Shown here: positions 33,596-46,500 of the stretch, in pieces
How positions within the stretch are numbered: position 1 is the stretch's first letter
Layout: each line of letters opens with the position of its first letter
Assembly: GCA_914767715.1 (NCBI GenBank)
Contig: OU612072.1
Location: 17,610,001 to 17,674,000, forward strand
Length of the DNA: 64,000 nt
Source: Membranipora membranacea
Lineage: Eukaryota; Bryozoa; Gymnolaemata; Cheilostomatida; Membraniporidae
Direction of reading: 5' to 3'
Program-made: the position numbers and the translations under genes
Notes under the pieces: model-generated
Told to the model about the DNA's origin: nothing
Databases searched by the model: none
Seen by the model: the letters and a program-made list of their open reading frames with translations, nothing else

Positions 33596-33938
33596 CTAAA
33601 ATAAAAGCTATGCATTGGGTTTTTGTTGTATAAGACATGTGTGTATTTTTTAGATCATCTACCACTGCATGTTTTCAACCCAGAAATGAGAGTTCCAAGT
33701 CATTCAAAGTTACTGTAAGGGAAACAAGAGGTCTACCGTACACAGCTGTCAAGAGAAAATAATGATTATCATTGGAGGAGAAACAGTATATGAGTGGCTT
33801 TGACGATATCCAGTATGGTCAAAACATTGTGACACAGGCTTTCAGTATTTGAGTGAACAAGTGAGCTGATCAAATCTGCAAATTGGCTTCTAGAGTTGAT
33901 ACTAAGACCTACGCCGACAGGCAGATGTGGTAGAATAC

Positions 33939-33986
33939 CCAGTGTAACAATGAACTGTAACACTTTACTCGGTATGTCATTCTGTC
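33939..33986 (-). CDS. TANGO6: TANGO6-like short exon (NDIPSKVLQFIVTL)
   Basis: Acceptor GTCTCTGCAG|GACAGA, phase 2 in. Donor CTGG|GTATTC gives phase 1 out, matching the next exon. The frame stays open for another 55 codons to a TGA (33769-33771), with ILPHLPVGVGL and onward, but no donor of suitable phase lies near that end, so the short form is preferred. Confidence 0.4.
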
Positions 33987-34278
33987 CTGCAGAGACAAAA
34001 AGTAGCAACCATCCACCGGTTATAAAAATGATATTTAACCTCTTCTGTTAGTCAAAAATTCAGTTCAACTTCAACAGTTTGGCCTTGGGAAGCACTCCTA
34101 CTCATCAAGGCGATGAATTTGTTCTTATTACAATTTGAGTCAGTGCCTTTATAATGTACACTCGCAAGTGTAAAATGTCATAACCATACAACAAATTTTG
34201 TGACAGGACGTTGAAAAAAACTGGAAATTAGTGATCTACTCGTACTCACATCTGGTTTGCTTGGCAACTGAGAACTTA

Positions 34279-34494
34279 CCAATAGTGAGCACGTCAGGGC
34301 TGACAGGTGCAGGGGCAGAGTCTGATAACTTACCAATACCAAGCACGTCAGGGCTGACAGGTGCAGGGGCAGAGTCTGATAACTTACAAATACTGAGCAT
34401 GTCAGGGCTGAGAGGTGCAGGGGCAGAGTCTGATAACTTACCAATACCGAGCACGTCAGGGCTGAGAGGTGGAGGGGCACAGTTATCACCATAG
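34279..34494 (-). repeat. 54-bp coding minisatellite carrying four tandem splice donors
   Basis: Four copies with a 54-base period. Each encodes 18 residues of the type LSPDVLGIGKLSDSAPAP and each contains GTAAGT at the same place (introns could start at 34441, 34387, 34333 or 34279). Because 54 is a multiple of three, every donor leaves the downstream exon in frame, adding 0, 18, 36 or 54 residues. Confidence 0.85.
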
Positions 34495-34669
34495 ACAAAA
34501 CACTGTAAGTGGATTGACTTGTTTGGTTTGTTGAGTCTGTACTCTTCCATCTGGCTTTCCATTGTTTGATTTAGCTGAGTTAGCAGGTATAGTGGAATTT
34601 GAAGGAATTTTTCCGCCTCGCCGCCTGACATACACTTCGTATCTTTCATTTGAACCTTGAAATCATCAG
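34442..34669 (-). CDS. TANGO6: TANGO6-like exon ending in a duplicated splice donor
   Basis: Acceptor TTGTGTAG|CTGATG. Reads DDFKVQMKDTKCMSGGEAEK ... NKPNKSIHLQCFVYGDN, then APPPLSPDVLGI and donor TATTG|GTAAGT at 34441. Phase fits the exons on both sides. Three further donors follow in tandem repeats downstream, each in the same phase. Confidence 0.6.
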
Positions 34670-35016
34670 CTACACAAAGATTTATCTATATTATTAAAGA
34701 AGCTTTACAGCTAGATGAGCAGTAAGATCGATGTTCTTGAACATTCTGCTGATATGCTGCTATAATTATACTAAAAGACCTACTCAAAACATTCTGGTCC
34801 GGTTAGCATGGTAATGTGCAATATAGATGATAACTTGTAACTGGGCACAAGAAAAATTGAGACCGATAACAATTGATACTGAGTTGCGTTGTGTCATTTC
34901 TGTTGAGATTATAAGGTCAGCTCCAGGTCATCCTGACAATAATATGGTAACTGATGTGTTCGATCCCATATCATAACCGTATCAGCAATGATTTGATAGA
35001 TTAAGTGATAATTTAC

Positions 35017-35187
35017 CTAAATCTGGAAACCTCTGGTAAAACTCGAGTGAATGATCAGACAGCCTTCTATTAGTCATTTCTTCCAGATCTCCAAAATCTC
35101 CAGCGCTGCCATTCTCTATAAGAATAGTCGACAGGCCAAGGGCATCATTATAGAGGTTAATTTGAATTGTCCGATTGAATAATTAGT
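35017..35187 (-). pseudogene. TANGO6: TANGO6-like exon with in-frame TAA
   Basis: Acceptor GTCCAG|ACTAAT, donor TTTAG|GTAAAT, 171 bases. In the only phase compatible with both neighbours, the second codon is TAA, followed by an open stretch LFNRTIQINLYNDALGLSTI ... SLEFYQRFPDL. The other two frames close further in. Confidence 0.5.
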
Positions 35188-36711
35188 CTGGACATACAAT
35201 ATATTCAGATCACTGAAGTACGGAGACACATTTTGGCAGCCGATGTAAGCACGTATGTTTTTTATTCCTGAAATGAACATTAAAGTGATGCGCTGCGAAG
35301 AATTTAACTGCGATAAAAAGTTGTCATAGAAAACTTTCTTTTCTTTATAGCTGCAATTAGCCACCACTTTCAGCTTTGACTTTCTCTTGATTACATTTTC
35401 AAATACAATATTGAAAAATAATTTGTATATGGTTTTTCACAATATACTTAAAATTTGTCAGCTGAGTTAGAGAATCTATTTTTTTAAAGTGAATCTTATA
35501 CAGAGATCCAACAAAATCAAATTATTTTGCTGACAAATAACAAATTCTTAAAGGCCACCCAAATACCAATGCATGTTATAGTCAGGCAGTTACTTTTGAT
35601 AAAGTTTTGTCAGCTTGACATGGTGAAAAAATCCAATGCTCTAATTGGCATGTATTATTGATGTGGAAGAAGTGCCTCCCATAAGGGAAGGTAACTACCG
35701 TTCTCTGCATTATGATGTCACAGTCTCCCGGTAATGCAATACAAATAACAAGTACATTCGGGAGTCTGCGAAATCATAATACAGGTAATCTTATATCATA
35801 CACATAGAGCAAGGCAATCAGAAAACCACAAGCGGGCCACAAGTCAAGAAGCCACCTGTGGGCCATGGGCTATGACCATAAATGGCTACTCAGCAGATTA
35901 TATACATGGTTTTATTCAGCAAATTTAGTAAAGCGTAGAGGAGTTGGCACTTAGCCTACCATTCCTGTTGAATTCAATCATCTGGCTCAGAAAGTCAAAC
36001 ATCTCCTGAATATCACAATGATTTCCCATATTAAGTTTTAAGCTAATTGTCAACCTTAAGTAGAAGAAAATTGTGATTCAATGTGTGGAAAGATTTCGGA
36101 GTGGCATACATACATAAGGGTTGCAAAGGCAAGAAATGGATCAGCTGTAATCACTCAAACACCAATTTCTTAGGAGCTGCGAGAGTCTGTTTCTATCTGG
36201 TGTGAGGAGATACTGGTTCTACAATCATACTGACAGAAAGGTGAATGTGACTACCTGAATTGTTCCTGCAGTTGTTAGTCGGAGGCCATGAGGCACAATG
36301 ACCTTAGAGACTAGCGAAGGACCAAAGCAGAACATAGTCATGCAGCTTGTTCTGCCGAAGTTAGGCAATATTTTTACAATCAAACAATTCTAAGCACTTC
36401 TGGGTAAAAAATATGTATAATGTTAGAAATAGTTGTTTTTCTGATCCTGATTTTGCAGCCCTAGTTGTGTAGATTACCTACTCTAGGGGTATGGGATTCC
36501 GAGTCCTAGGTTTTGACTGGTTGATTTTGGATACCATAAACAGTACTACAGAAAAGGCCCAATCGAGGCTTGCAAACCCAAGGAGCCCTAAATGATTGGT
36601 TACATACTATTAAGTTGCTTACTTTACTGAACTCATGAGCTTCACTCACACTCACAGCACTTGTTTACAAATCGAAGCCAGGTCATTTGTTGGTTGGCTT
36701 CGATAGTAACC

Positions 36712-36906
36712 ACAGGTAATACACCTGTAATTATGACAGACTATGCTGATGAACCACTTCTCGAAGAAAATTAATTGGTAAGTATGACTGACGACAACTC
36801 CGGCTGTAGCCATTTCAGTAGCATTGCTGACAGTGATATCGAGCCCTGTAAATACTGTCAGGTGTATGGTTGCGAAGGAAATTTTGTTGAGTTAAGTTTA
36901 GAATAA
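36712..36906 (+). repeat. Dispersed repeat containing a small Cys-rich ORF
   Basis: Shares AGGTAATACACCTGTAATT and a gapped match of about 180 bases with 43018-43190. This copy carries a 40-codon frame at 36784-36906 starting MTDDNSGCSHFSSIADSDIE, with a CKYCxxxxC pattern. The other copy has stops there. Probably the end of a mobile-element coding region. Confidence 0.45.
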
Positions 36907-39532
36907 TTCTAGCAAAACAAATCATTCTTCCTACGGGATAGTCTTGTGACACAGACTATTGAGTCGCCTCAAAAGTTTGTCAATACATTAGGACAAGACT
37001 GCCTCACAACGTCTCATGACTTGTGTACCGTTCAGTTGTTATAGCATGTATACATTCACAGTGCAAGTGAGTACAGTGGCTTTTCCACCTGTGGTGTACT
37101 GCAGCTGTAGTCTTCCTTACTTATAATCATATTATATATTTATTACTACTATCTATAGTAATAGTAGTGACTGGATCATAGTTGACCCACATCTTTACTA
37201 TCTGTTTATCCGTTCTAAAAGCACATTTGTACCATAACTCGTACCTTGATTACTCCAATTTCCAGCACCAGCATCTGTAGTGACTTTAGAAACTAGTTTT
37301 CTAGTATCCCTATGGTTTACCGTTTAACATTTTCGGTCAGCAACAATTTGGATAATTGAACAGCTTTTGATGGCTATACACACGGGGGGCAATAGGTGGG
37401 GCTCCCAGCAGGTAGGGCATTCCAGTCCAGTTCCAGTGTGTTTGACATATGTATGAAATACTGCTCCGCAAGTCTTCTAGCTAGCTAGCTCTGTCATTGC
37501 GTCTTTGTGAAGGGGTTGAAGCAAGAGTTTCTGGTGCAATCTAGTTGTGCTGGTTTTGCTGTCTGTGCGCCGTACACCGTGGATGAACAGGGCTGACTCT
37601 GCTACCAACCGTTGGATGATAGCCGAGTCAGCTGTCGAGTCCCAAACTGCAAATTCTAGGACTGACCGGACCAGCTAGCGATGGTGAATGAAGGCTCATA
37701 AGCATAGGCATCTGGAGTCTTGAGGCCTAATTGTGCATCAACTCAAACCAACATTACAAAAATTTATGCAGTTCTGAATGGGCACTAAAACGGGTGTTGT
37801 GAGGCATGTTGTAGGACAGGTCTTACAGCGCTCACGGCCTCTACAGCATTGTTCTTAGATACAATACAGCATTGTTATACAGCCTATATCGTTAAAAATC
37901 TATTGTTCTAGAATGCTGTAAGACAAGTTGTACAACATGTCTTACAACACTCCTGTGATGGATCAGACTAAGTACCTCAACTTTGTCTTACATTGCAACA
38001 TGGGCTGCACCAACAAACCCTCTAATATGATTATATCATAAAACTGGCTATTACCCATACAGAACTGGACTTTTTGTGTAATGAAATCACACCGTAGGAA
38101 ACAAAAGACTCCAGTTGAGACCAAAGCACCTAAACCTCGCTTGTTTATTTTTGGAACTAATTGAGATACTTTTACACACAACCTGTAGTAATTGAAATGA
38201 TATTACACCTAACCAAGGCTTTCTATATTGTTAATTACTTTGTCATCAACATAATTACTGATTGTTACTAGTATTCTCATCTGTATTTATTCCAGTCATT
38301 ATCTCCTCCAGCCAGTACAATATCACACAATATTTAAGTTAAAATTTGGAAAAGGCGGCTTGCAAACATTGGTAAAGCTCTGGGAAATGGCGCGTTCTGG
38401 GCTGTCACTAACACATAGTCGGAAAACCCTGGCTGGCATTCTGGGATGCCGGAAAACCCATGACTGGAGGTTGTCCACTACTTATATCGAGCACCATTAC
38501 ATAAATTTCATTCAGTTGGATACTGACAATTTTCAATTTGGGACTGCTGAATTGGTTTATTGAAAAGGGAATGGACGCAAACGGGTTAACACAATAATTA
38601 AATTTAAACAATCGGTTGGCTGAATGAAAGTGCATACTCTATTCAAAGTAACATAACAAAAGAACATGAAGGGACCCACAACTCGGGTTGGTTACCATAA
38701 TACTATTGTCTTATCCAACTAATGCTGTGAATGTAATGACACATACAGATGGTTTACAAGCCATTACTACTAACTTGCTCACTTAACTGACCTTAACAAC
38801 GTTACTTACTTGCCGCTCAAGGTACCCATATTGACTCAGACAGAGCTCACACAGATGGTTTTTATAGGCCATTACTTTTCACCAGCTCAATCTATCTGAC
38901 CTAACAAGGTTACACACTAATCATACATATTTGGAATCAATTCCAATCATTCTCTCATCTGGACATACTGACTGACAAACTCGGCATCTATCTCTCTGGT
39001 AAATGTTATTTACATCTCAGCCTTACTTCATACTGATTTAAACCTTAGCATTGGGCCAAGTTGAACCACTTTGCTATTGCATCGTATCACACTAATCAAT
39101 GAACTCCCTAATTCATTGCACTAATGTTAGTAACTTTCAGAACTGGGTTAGTTTTGTAATAAATGTAATTTGAAATGTGTAATGTTGTAAGCAAGGTTGT
39201 TTGTCAGTTAGTACTGTGAACAGCATTGATTAGTTGATATGCTTTATCATTGCTCAACGGCGGCTATATAGCCATGGTAGATAAACACTAATGCAGGCAG
39301 TTACTAACTTCTAACTAACATCTTAATTTAATCCTTCCCCACGGTAAAGTATTTCAGCGCACCACCACTTACTTGCTACTTGGAGGTTGATCGCTTCTTC
39401 TGGTTGAAGGTTCCAGCGATGTGCCAATCTCTTATGTCAAAAATCAATGACTGGTTGCTTGAGTTTCCAAGGAGTTTTTCACTCACAGGAGTCAGAAGCA
39501 TGTAATTTTCTTTAGCCACAAGTACGGCAGAC

Positions 39533-39579
39533 GAGCTGCGCCAGGGGGGGAGGGGGAATAATTTGTGATGGCGCAGCTC
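39533..39579. repeat. GC-rich hairpin
   Basis: GAGCTGCGCCA (39533-39543) pairs perfectly with 39569-39579 around a 25-base loop holding a G-rich run. A third copy of the right arm follows at 39601-39611. Confidence 0.6.
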
Positions 39580-42500
39580 GGCTAGAGCCAATTTAAATGT
39601 GGCGCAGCTCGGCCAGTTTCAATATTAATAGACTTGTACATACTTGCTCATCTGTCGGAATAGATAAATGAGTGGGAATTTATCACAGGTTCATTGTTCA
39701 AGATCTAGCTGAAAAGGCAATACTATTTTACATAAGTTGAACTAGGAGTGGGAGTCACAGTGTTTGAGAAGTTGCTTGACTTTCCCTACCTATGATATGG
39801 CTGTAAGCACTGATTCATAATACAATTATAAATCAGTGGCTGTAAGTATAGTATAGACATTCGGTAATCAAGTAGTATTCTCCACAATAAGATGACAGTT
39901 ATATTATAAAGGTAGGAATTAAGTACCATCATCATGATGGAATGATTGGATATGTTGCTCATTTGAATGGGGCTACTTACTTACTTGTACTAACTACTTT
40001 TTTCTTCTACAAAGGAGTCACAGCTTCCCATGTTACTCCTTGCTTCTACCACTCACATCACTGCATTTCGTTACTTTGGATGGTTTGGGCTTTGTTTTGT
40101 GGGCGCACAACCAAAGCAATGAAACTGCCCAATGTTTTGATAGTTGACTCACTCACAGGCTACCTACTACTAGTACTACACTACAGGCTGCTACTGCGTG
40201 AGGATGGTCACAGGCCTACACCAACACCTGGGACACTGGCAGTTTTTGACTGCCCCTTTGGTTTTTGTTGCTGCTGTTTGAAACCTAACCAGGGGAGGGG
40301 GCAGTTAAACATTGCCAGAGACCAACCCAGTTTTTGGAGTAGATATGTGTACATAGTGTATACAATACAATATCTGCTAGATGGAGGGCATATGCTGCAA
40401 GCGTAGAGCTCATCATGTTACTTGGTTCTAAGTTTGACTGTGATTTTTGTGATGTGTCAGTAATGTGACCAAGTCCAAACACCATGTAATATGTTTACTT
40501 GTTTTATTTTACAGCCAATATGATTATGAAGAACCATTTTAGAGATTAACCAGAGATAAGCCATAGGAATGATATGCAATCATCACCAGACTGACTTAAT
40601 CTTCGATCACGTTTAAACCTCAACATGTATCAGGATTGCATTGATTGGTAAGACAGTGGCAGGTTCACTTAGCCGGATTTAAGATGCTGAGACTTTGCCA
40701 AGTTAAAGTATTTTCCAATGGACAACTGGAGATCCACAATACACAATAATAATGCCGTAGCACAGCTCATCTACTAGTCCTGCAACTTATCACTGTAAGT
40801 GTTTCATTACCCTTGTAACATGCTGTAGGCTGTAGATGATAAATCAATGTCAAGTCTTGGACTTCAGTTAGTATTCAATGCTTATGATAGTGATACCTAG
40901 AGAGTGTTTGCGGTAGCAATTAGATGAACAAACTTCATCAGGGTGCTTGGGCACTGGGTGCAGGCCCCAGAGAACTGAGAAGAAGGTTCATTGCGTAAGG
41001 CAGTCCTCGCACCCTGCTATACTCTGCTTAAATCTATCAATAGTTACCGGATCGAGTGATTCACAGTGTATAATGCTGATCATTTTTATTTTTAGGTACA
41101 TTGAATATAATATGTATAACAGCGACAGGTATTCTGGCTCTTAGTCACATTGATCAAACTTTTTTGAGTCAAACCAAACACATATCCTCACTCCAACTTT
41201 GGAGAGTGAAGTCCTTGGGTGAACTAAAAATATCAGGTAGTATGTAAGATCAGGGAGTTGGAGACGAAATATAACATTTGTCCTAAACTACCTGGTATGA
41301 TTGCATCGGACACATGGGTTGTCCTTACATAGTTCTTGGAAACACGGCTCCAAGTTCTCTCAGCTATAATCGATCCTTTTCCCAAGGTAGTCTGGTCACT
41401 TCACTCAATTAGACAATTTGTGCCCAAAACGTAACTCAGAATGCATAGGTATAGTTCCATCTATGAGAGAGTGATTTGAGAGCGAGACTTACGTAGAGCA
41501 CCTAAGCTGTTTTTTGTATTCAGAGACCTTTCAGTCACGGTTGACAAAATTCTCATCTATTTAGGCTTTATTCTGTAGACTAAACAGCCAAGTCATATCA
41601 TCCCTGCATGAATACAGATGTTGATACAGCTGTCACAAGAATGTGTCATGTGAACATTCTTAGGCCTAGTATAGTCTACATTGTGCTAAAATTACGTTAC
41701 ACAAAACAGATAACGAAATAAGAAATAAAGGGACCTATTATGTCCACTGCCGGCAACAAACAAACATGATGATATGTATGAAGAAGAAATAAACATCTGA
41801 CCACAGGGAAAACTTTGATATAATTTGGTACCCACTTACAGATTACAGTTGTCAATTGTCAGTTCACCGACGTATTTGTTGTCTATTAGAACAAACAATT
41901 GATTCGAATCAGCTTATCAGTAGCACTTTGGGCGTTTACAATTTAAATGTGCTTGACTGCTTGAGTTCCTAAACTGAAAACCTGACCCTCCAGCAATCGA
42001 CAAATCCATAGATACTAAGACTTATGTGAATAGGTCATTTGGCCTTCTTTGTGACGCTATGGTGCAGACTCATATCTCATAGTTGATCTGCAAGTTGTGT
42101 GTCGGCATATTGATCACCAAGATGACTTCATTTACAATAGTATCATGATAGAAACATTGAAACTCAGTAATATCCCAAATCTTTAAGCTGGCGTTAATTT
42201 TGTTGTCATCATCTTGTCTTCAAAGTTCGGAGAGGAAAAATGATAATTTGATCAATCAATGCTGAAACCGAATGAGATGCACAACTGTGAAAAAAAGTTT
42301 ATATTTCTGGGTGACAGATAGAACTAAGGTAAGAGGTCATTGTGGAATGATTTTTCAGTAGAACGCAGTATGACTGTTAAACATTGCCAAAGACCCAGAC
42401 AGGTTTTGGAGTAGGACCGTTAATCAATATTGGGACAATGTGTCCCAGTGAGTGAGCACAGTGAGTGAGGGTGCTGCTGCATCATCATCAACATTCCACC

Positions 42501-43351
42501 AATTCTTTCACACTGATTCTTTTTGTAACAATGACGAACATACAAATGAAATACATACATATTATATACATAGATTCTACAGATTGGTCCAGGAACTGTC
42601 TGTAGTGAAAGATCAGGGAGTACTCCTAGTCCTTGCTGGTCCTTGGTAGGGTAGATTGAGTGGTGACAATCAGAAAACAGGTCACCTGACAGACACCTCT
42701 CCTCTGCATATATTTTCTAAGGTGGCTTTATGTTGAGAATGTCTGATAGTGATAACATTAACAATGTCCCCTTTCAGTGCTCAGGCCAGTGAGTGATGCT
42801 CTAACCTCAAAGTCAGGCCTAGGAACCACTTATCAGACTCAGTTATCAAGATGGTGCAGACTTAGTTGTGAACAATCATACCTCCAAAACCCAAGTTGAC
42901 ACCAACATTATATCCGATTGGGTAGTGTTGTGTTGTGTTCTCTTGGCTTCATAATGTGCAAATAGCCGAGCTGCGCCATAGCAATGAAATCTTTCCCCTG
43001 GCGCAGGTTGTCTGCGTAGGTAATACACCTGTAATTGGGTGAAGGTCAACTTGTTGCACCCATCCTCCAAAATAAAATGATGAGTATGCTGATGACAAAT
43101 GAGGCTGTAGCCAATTCAAAAGCACTGCTATCATTGATATTGAACCCTGTTAATACTTTCAGGTGTAATTGCAATGAAAATTAAAATTGAATTAGTGTTT
43201 GAAGATCTTTTTGCAAAATCATTTTTGAGAGCTCAATGCATACGGATTGGCTAATGTAAATAGGACCGGAAATGTGTACAAAATGCAATGATCTTATATA
43301 TGGGGCCACGAAAAAATTCTGACAACCGATTTTCAACCCATAGTCACCAAT

Positions 43352-43432
43352 ATGGAAGACCAGGAGCATACCATCATTTTGAGTGGTCTGGTTAAAGAAT
43401 TGAAAGACCCTGAAGCAGGCCTATTGAGATGA
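43352..43432 (+). other. 26-codon ORF abutting the satellite
   Basis: ATG at 43352 opens 26 codons (MEDQEHTIILSGLVKELKDP, then six more) to TGA at 43430. The composition looks protein-like, but it is short and unsupported. The satellite begins 32 bases later. Confidence 0.2.
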
Positions 43433-43464
43433 CAAGTCAACATATTTTGCATGTAAAGCAGTAT

Positions 43465-46400
43465 GTGTTTCAATTTGAAATTTGAAAGTTTTTTCAAAAT
43501 GCGCATTTTTTTCACCAAGATGCTCAACTCAGTGAGATAAACACTTTCGTCCGTTTTAGCGACGTTTTTCGCTATAACTTCGCCAATTTTTGTCCGATCG
43601 TCCCGATATTTGCGCCATTAGACTCGCAGCGAGAAACTGAGTCAGAATAAGTGTTTCAATCTGAAATTTGAAAGTTTTTTCAAAATGCGCATTTTTTTCA
43701 CCAAGATGCTCAACTCAGTGAGATAAACACTTTCGTCCCGTTTTAGCGACGTTTTTCGTTATAACTTCGCCAATTTTTGTCCGATCGTCCCGATATTTGC
43801 GCCATTAGACTCGCAGCGAGAAACTGAGTCAGAATAAGTGTTTCAATTTGAAATTTGAAAGTTTTTTCAAAATGCGCATTTTTTTCACCAAGATGCTCAA
43901 CTCAGTGAGATAAACACTTTCGCGCGATTTGACGACTTTTTTCGCTATAACTTCGCCAATTTTTGTCCGATCGTCCCGATATTTGCGGCAAAAGACTCGC
44001 AGCGAGAAACTGAGTCAGAATAAGTGTTTCAATTTGAAATTTGAAAGTTTTTTCAAAATGCGCATTTTTTTCACCAAGATGCTCAACTCAGTGAGATAAA
44101 CACTTTCGTCCGTTTTAGCGACGTTTTTCGTTATAACTTCGCCAATTTTTGTCCGATCGTCCCGATATTTGCGCCATTAGACTCGCAGCGAGAAACTGAG
44201 TCAGAATAAGTGTTTCAATTTGAAATTTGAAAGTTTTTTCAAAATGCGCATTTTTTTCACCAAGATGCTCAACTCAGTGAGATAAACACTTTCGCGCGAT
44301 TTGACGACTTTTTTCGCTATAACTTCGCCAATTTTTGTCCGATCGTCCCGATATTTGCGGCAATAGACTCGCAGCGAGAAACTGAGTCAGAATAAGTGTT
44401 TCAATTTGAAATTTGAAAGTTTTTTCAAAATGCGCATTTTTTTCACCAAGATGCTCAACTCAGTGAGATAAACACTTTCGTCCGTTTTAGCGACGTTTTT
44501 CGCTATAACTTCGCCAATTTTTGTCCGATCGTCCCGATATTTGCGCCATTAGACTCGCAGCGAGAAACTGAGTCAGAATAAGTGTTTCAATCTGAAATTT
44601 GAAAGTTTTTTCAAAATGCGCATTTTTTTCACCAAGATGCTCAACTCAGTGAGATAAACACTTTCGTCCGTTTTAGCGACGTTTTTCGTTATAACTTCGC
44701 CAATTTTTGTCCGATCGTCCCGATATTTGCGCCATTAGACTCGCAGCGAGAAACTGAGTCAGAATAAGTGTTTCAATTTGAAATTTGAAAGTTTTTTCAA
44801 AATGCGCATTTTTTTCACCAAGATGCTCAACTCAGTGAGATAAACACTTTCGCGCGATTTGACGACTTTTTTCGCTATAACTTCGCCAATTTTTGTCCGA
44901 TCGTCCCGATATTTGCGGCAAAAGACTCGCAGCGAGAAACTGAGTCAGAATAAGTGTTTCAATTTGAAATTTGAAAGTTTTTTCAAAATGCGCATTTTTT
45001 TCACCAAGATGCTCAACTCAGTGAGATAAACACTTTCGTCCGTTTTAGCGACGTTTTTCGTTATAACTTCGCCAATTTTTGTCCGATCGTCCCGATATTT
45101 GCGCCATTAGACTCGCAGCGAGAAACTGAGTCAGAATAAGTGTTTCAATTTGAAATTTGAAAGTTTTTTCAAAATGCGCATTTTTTTCACCAAGATGCTC
45201 AACTCAGTGAGATAAACACTTTCGCGCGATTTGACGACTTTTTTCGCTATAACTTCGCCAATTTTTGTCCGATCGTCCCGATATTTGCGGCAAAAGACTC
45301 GCAGCGAGAAACTGAGTCAGAATAAGTGTTTCAATTTGAAATTTGAAAGTTTTTTCAAAATGCGCATTTTTTTCACCAAGATGCTCAACTCAGTGAGATA
45401 AACACTTTCGTCCGTTTTAGCGACGTTTTTCGCTATAACTTCGCCAATTTTTGTCCGATCGTCCCGATATTTGCGCCATTAGACTCGCAGCGAGAAACTG
45501 AGTCAGAATAAGTGTTTCAATCTGAAATTTGAAAGTTTTTTCAAAATGCGCATTTTTTTCACCAAGATGCTCAACTCAGTGAGATAAACACTTTCGTCCG
45601 TTTTAGCGACGTTTTTCGTTATAACTTCGCCAATTTTTGTCCGATCGTCCCGATATTTGCGCCATTAGACTCGCAGCGAGAAACTGAGTCAGAATAAGTG
45701 TTTCAATTTGAAATTTGAAAGTTTTTTCAAAATGCGCATTTTTTTCACCAAGATGCTCAACTCAGTGAGATAAACACTTTCGCGCGATTTTTCGACTTTT
45801 TTCGCTATAACTTCGCCAATTTTTGTCCGATCGTCCCGATATTTGCGGCAAAAGACTCGCAGCGAGAAACTGAGTCAGAATAAGTGTTTCAATTTGAAAT
45901 TTGAAAGTTTTTTCAAAATGCGCATTTTTTTCACCAAGATGCTCAACTCAGTGAGATAAACACTTTCGTCCGTTTTAGCGACGTTTTTCGTTATAACTTC
46001 GCCAATTTTTGTCCGATCGTCCCGATATTTGCGCCATTAGACTCGCAGCGAGAAACTGAGTCAGAATAAGTGTTTCAATTTGAAATTTGAAAGTTTTTTC
46101 AAAATGCGCATTTTTTTCACCAAGATGCTCAACTCAGTGAGATAAACACTTTCGCGCGATTTGACGACTTTTTTCGCTATAACTTCGCCAATTTTTGTCC
46201 GATCGTCCCGATATTTGCGGCAAAAGACTCGCAGCGAGAAACTGAGTCAGAATAAGTGTTTCAATTTGAAATTTGAAAGTTTTTTCAAAATGCGCATTTT
46301 TTTCACCAAGATGCTCAACTCAGTGAGATAAACACTTTCGTCCGTTTTAGCGACGTTTTTCGCTATAACTTCGCCAATTTTTGTCCGATCGTCCCGATAT

Positions 46401-46500
46401 TTGCGCCATTAGACTCGCAGCGAGAAACTGAGTCAGAATAAGTGTTTCAATCTGAAATTTGAAAGTTTTTTCAAAGTGCGCATTTTTTTCACCAAGATGC
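43465..46500 (+). repeat. Five-unit (930-bp) higher-order repeat, pattern A-A-B-A-B
   Basis: Reading the GAGATAAACACTTTCG positions: 43532 A, 43719 A, 43905 B, 44091 A, 44277 B, then the same order restarts at 44463, 45393 and 46323 (steps of 931, 930, 930). The first A of a cycle is followed by a unit with TCAATCTGAAA instead of TCAATTTGAAA. Confidence 0.85.

Larger units (their letters stand above)
30136..36005 (-). pseudogene. TANGO6: TANGO6/RTP1-like gene, damaged and lacking its C-terminal part
   Basis: Exons: 36005-35960, 35187-35017, 34669-34442, 33986-33939 (or longer), 33595-33328, 33135-32935, 32738-32549, 31870-31838, 31352-31237, 30379-30136. All junction phases agree. Recognition from memory of human TANGO6: DWKKFEMVGGVIATPPKGW...QYYKLISPQ followed by VLSLL (human EWRRCEL...DYY..VCPQVLELL), TEDEGLTNLYR (TEEELGRCLEDVFK), and SDKQIRIQG...SAILFCLSKV. 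TANGO6 is a HEAT-type repeat protein linked to Golgi organisation; yeast Rtp1 acts in RNA polymerase assembly and import. Lesions: TAA at 35185-35183, a one-base loss near 33066, and a one-base gain near 32683. The RTP1 C-terminal domains are absent down to 29040. Confidence 0.65.
36006..43464. other. Non-coding region between the TANGO6-like gene and the satellite
   Basis: No gene can be supported over 7.4 kb. It holds dispersed repeats: about 36712-36900 with 43018-43190; 37963-38080 with 14581-14712; a 42-base match at about 40302 and 42377 (TTAAACATTGCCA); and GGCGCAGCTCGG words at 39570, 39601 and, inverted, at 39533 and 42969. A 154-codon open frame at 39942-40406 shows no domain, splice context or codon pattern I would trust. 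Confidence 0.5.

Noticed and set aside
39942-40406. 154-residue plus-strand open frame as a gene
   Set aside because: No recognisable domain or splice context, a biased hydrophobic/Cys composition, and part of it is a dispersed repeat shared with about 42377.
43590-43600. loxP-like ATAACTTCG in each satellite unit
   Set aside because: Only nine bases match and there is no inverted partner with an 8-bp spacer; chance similarity.
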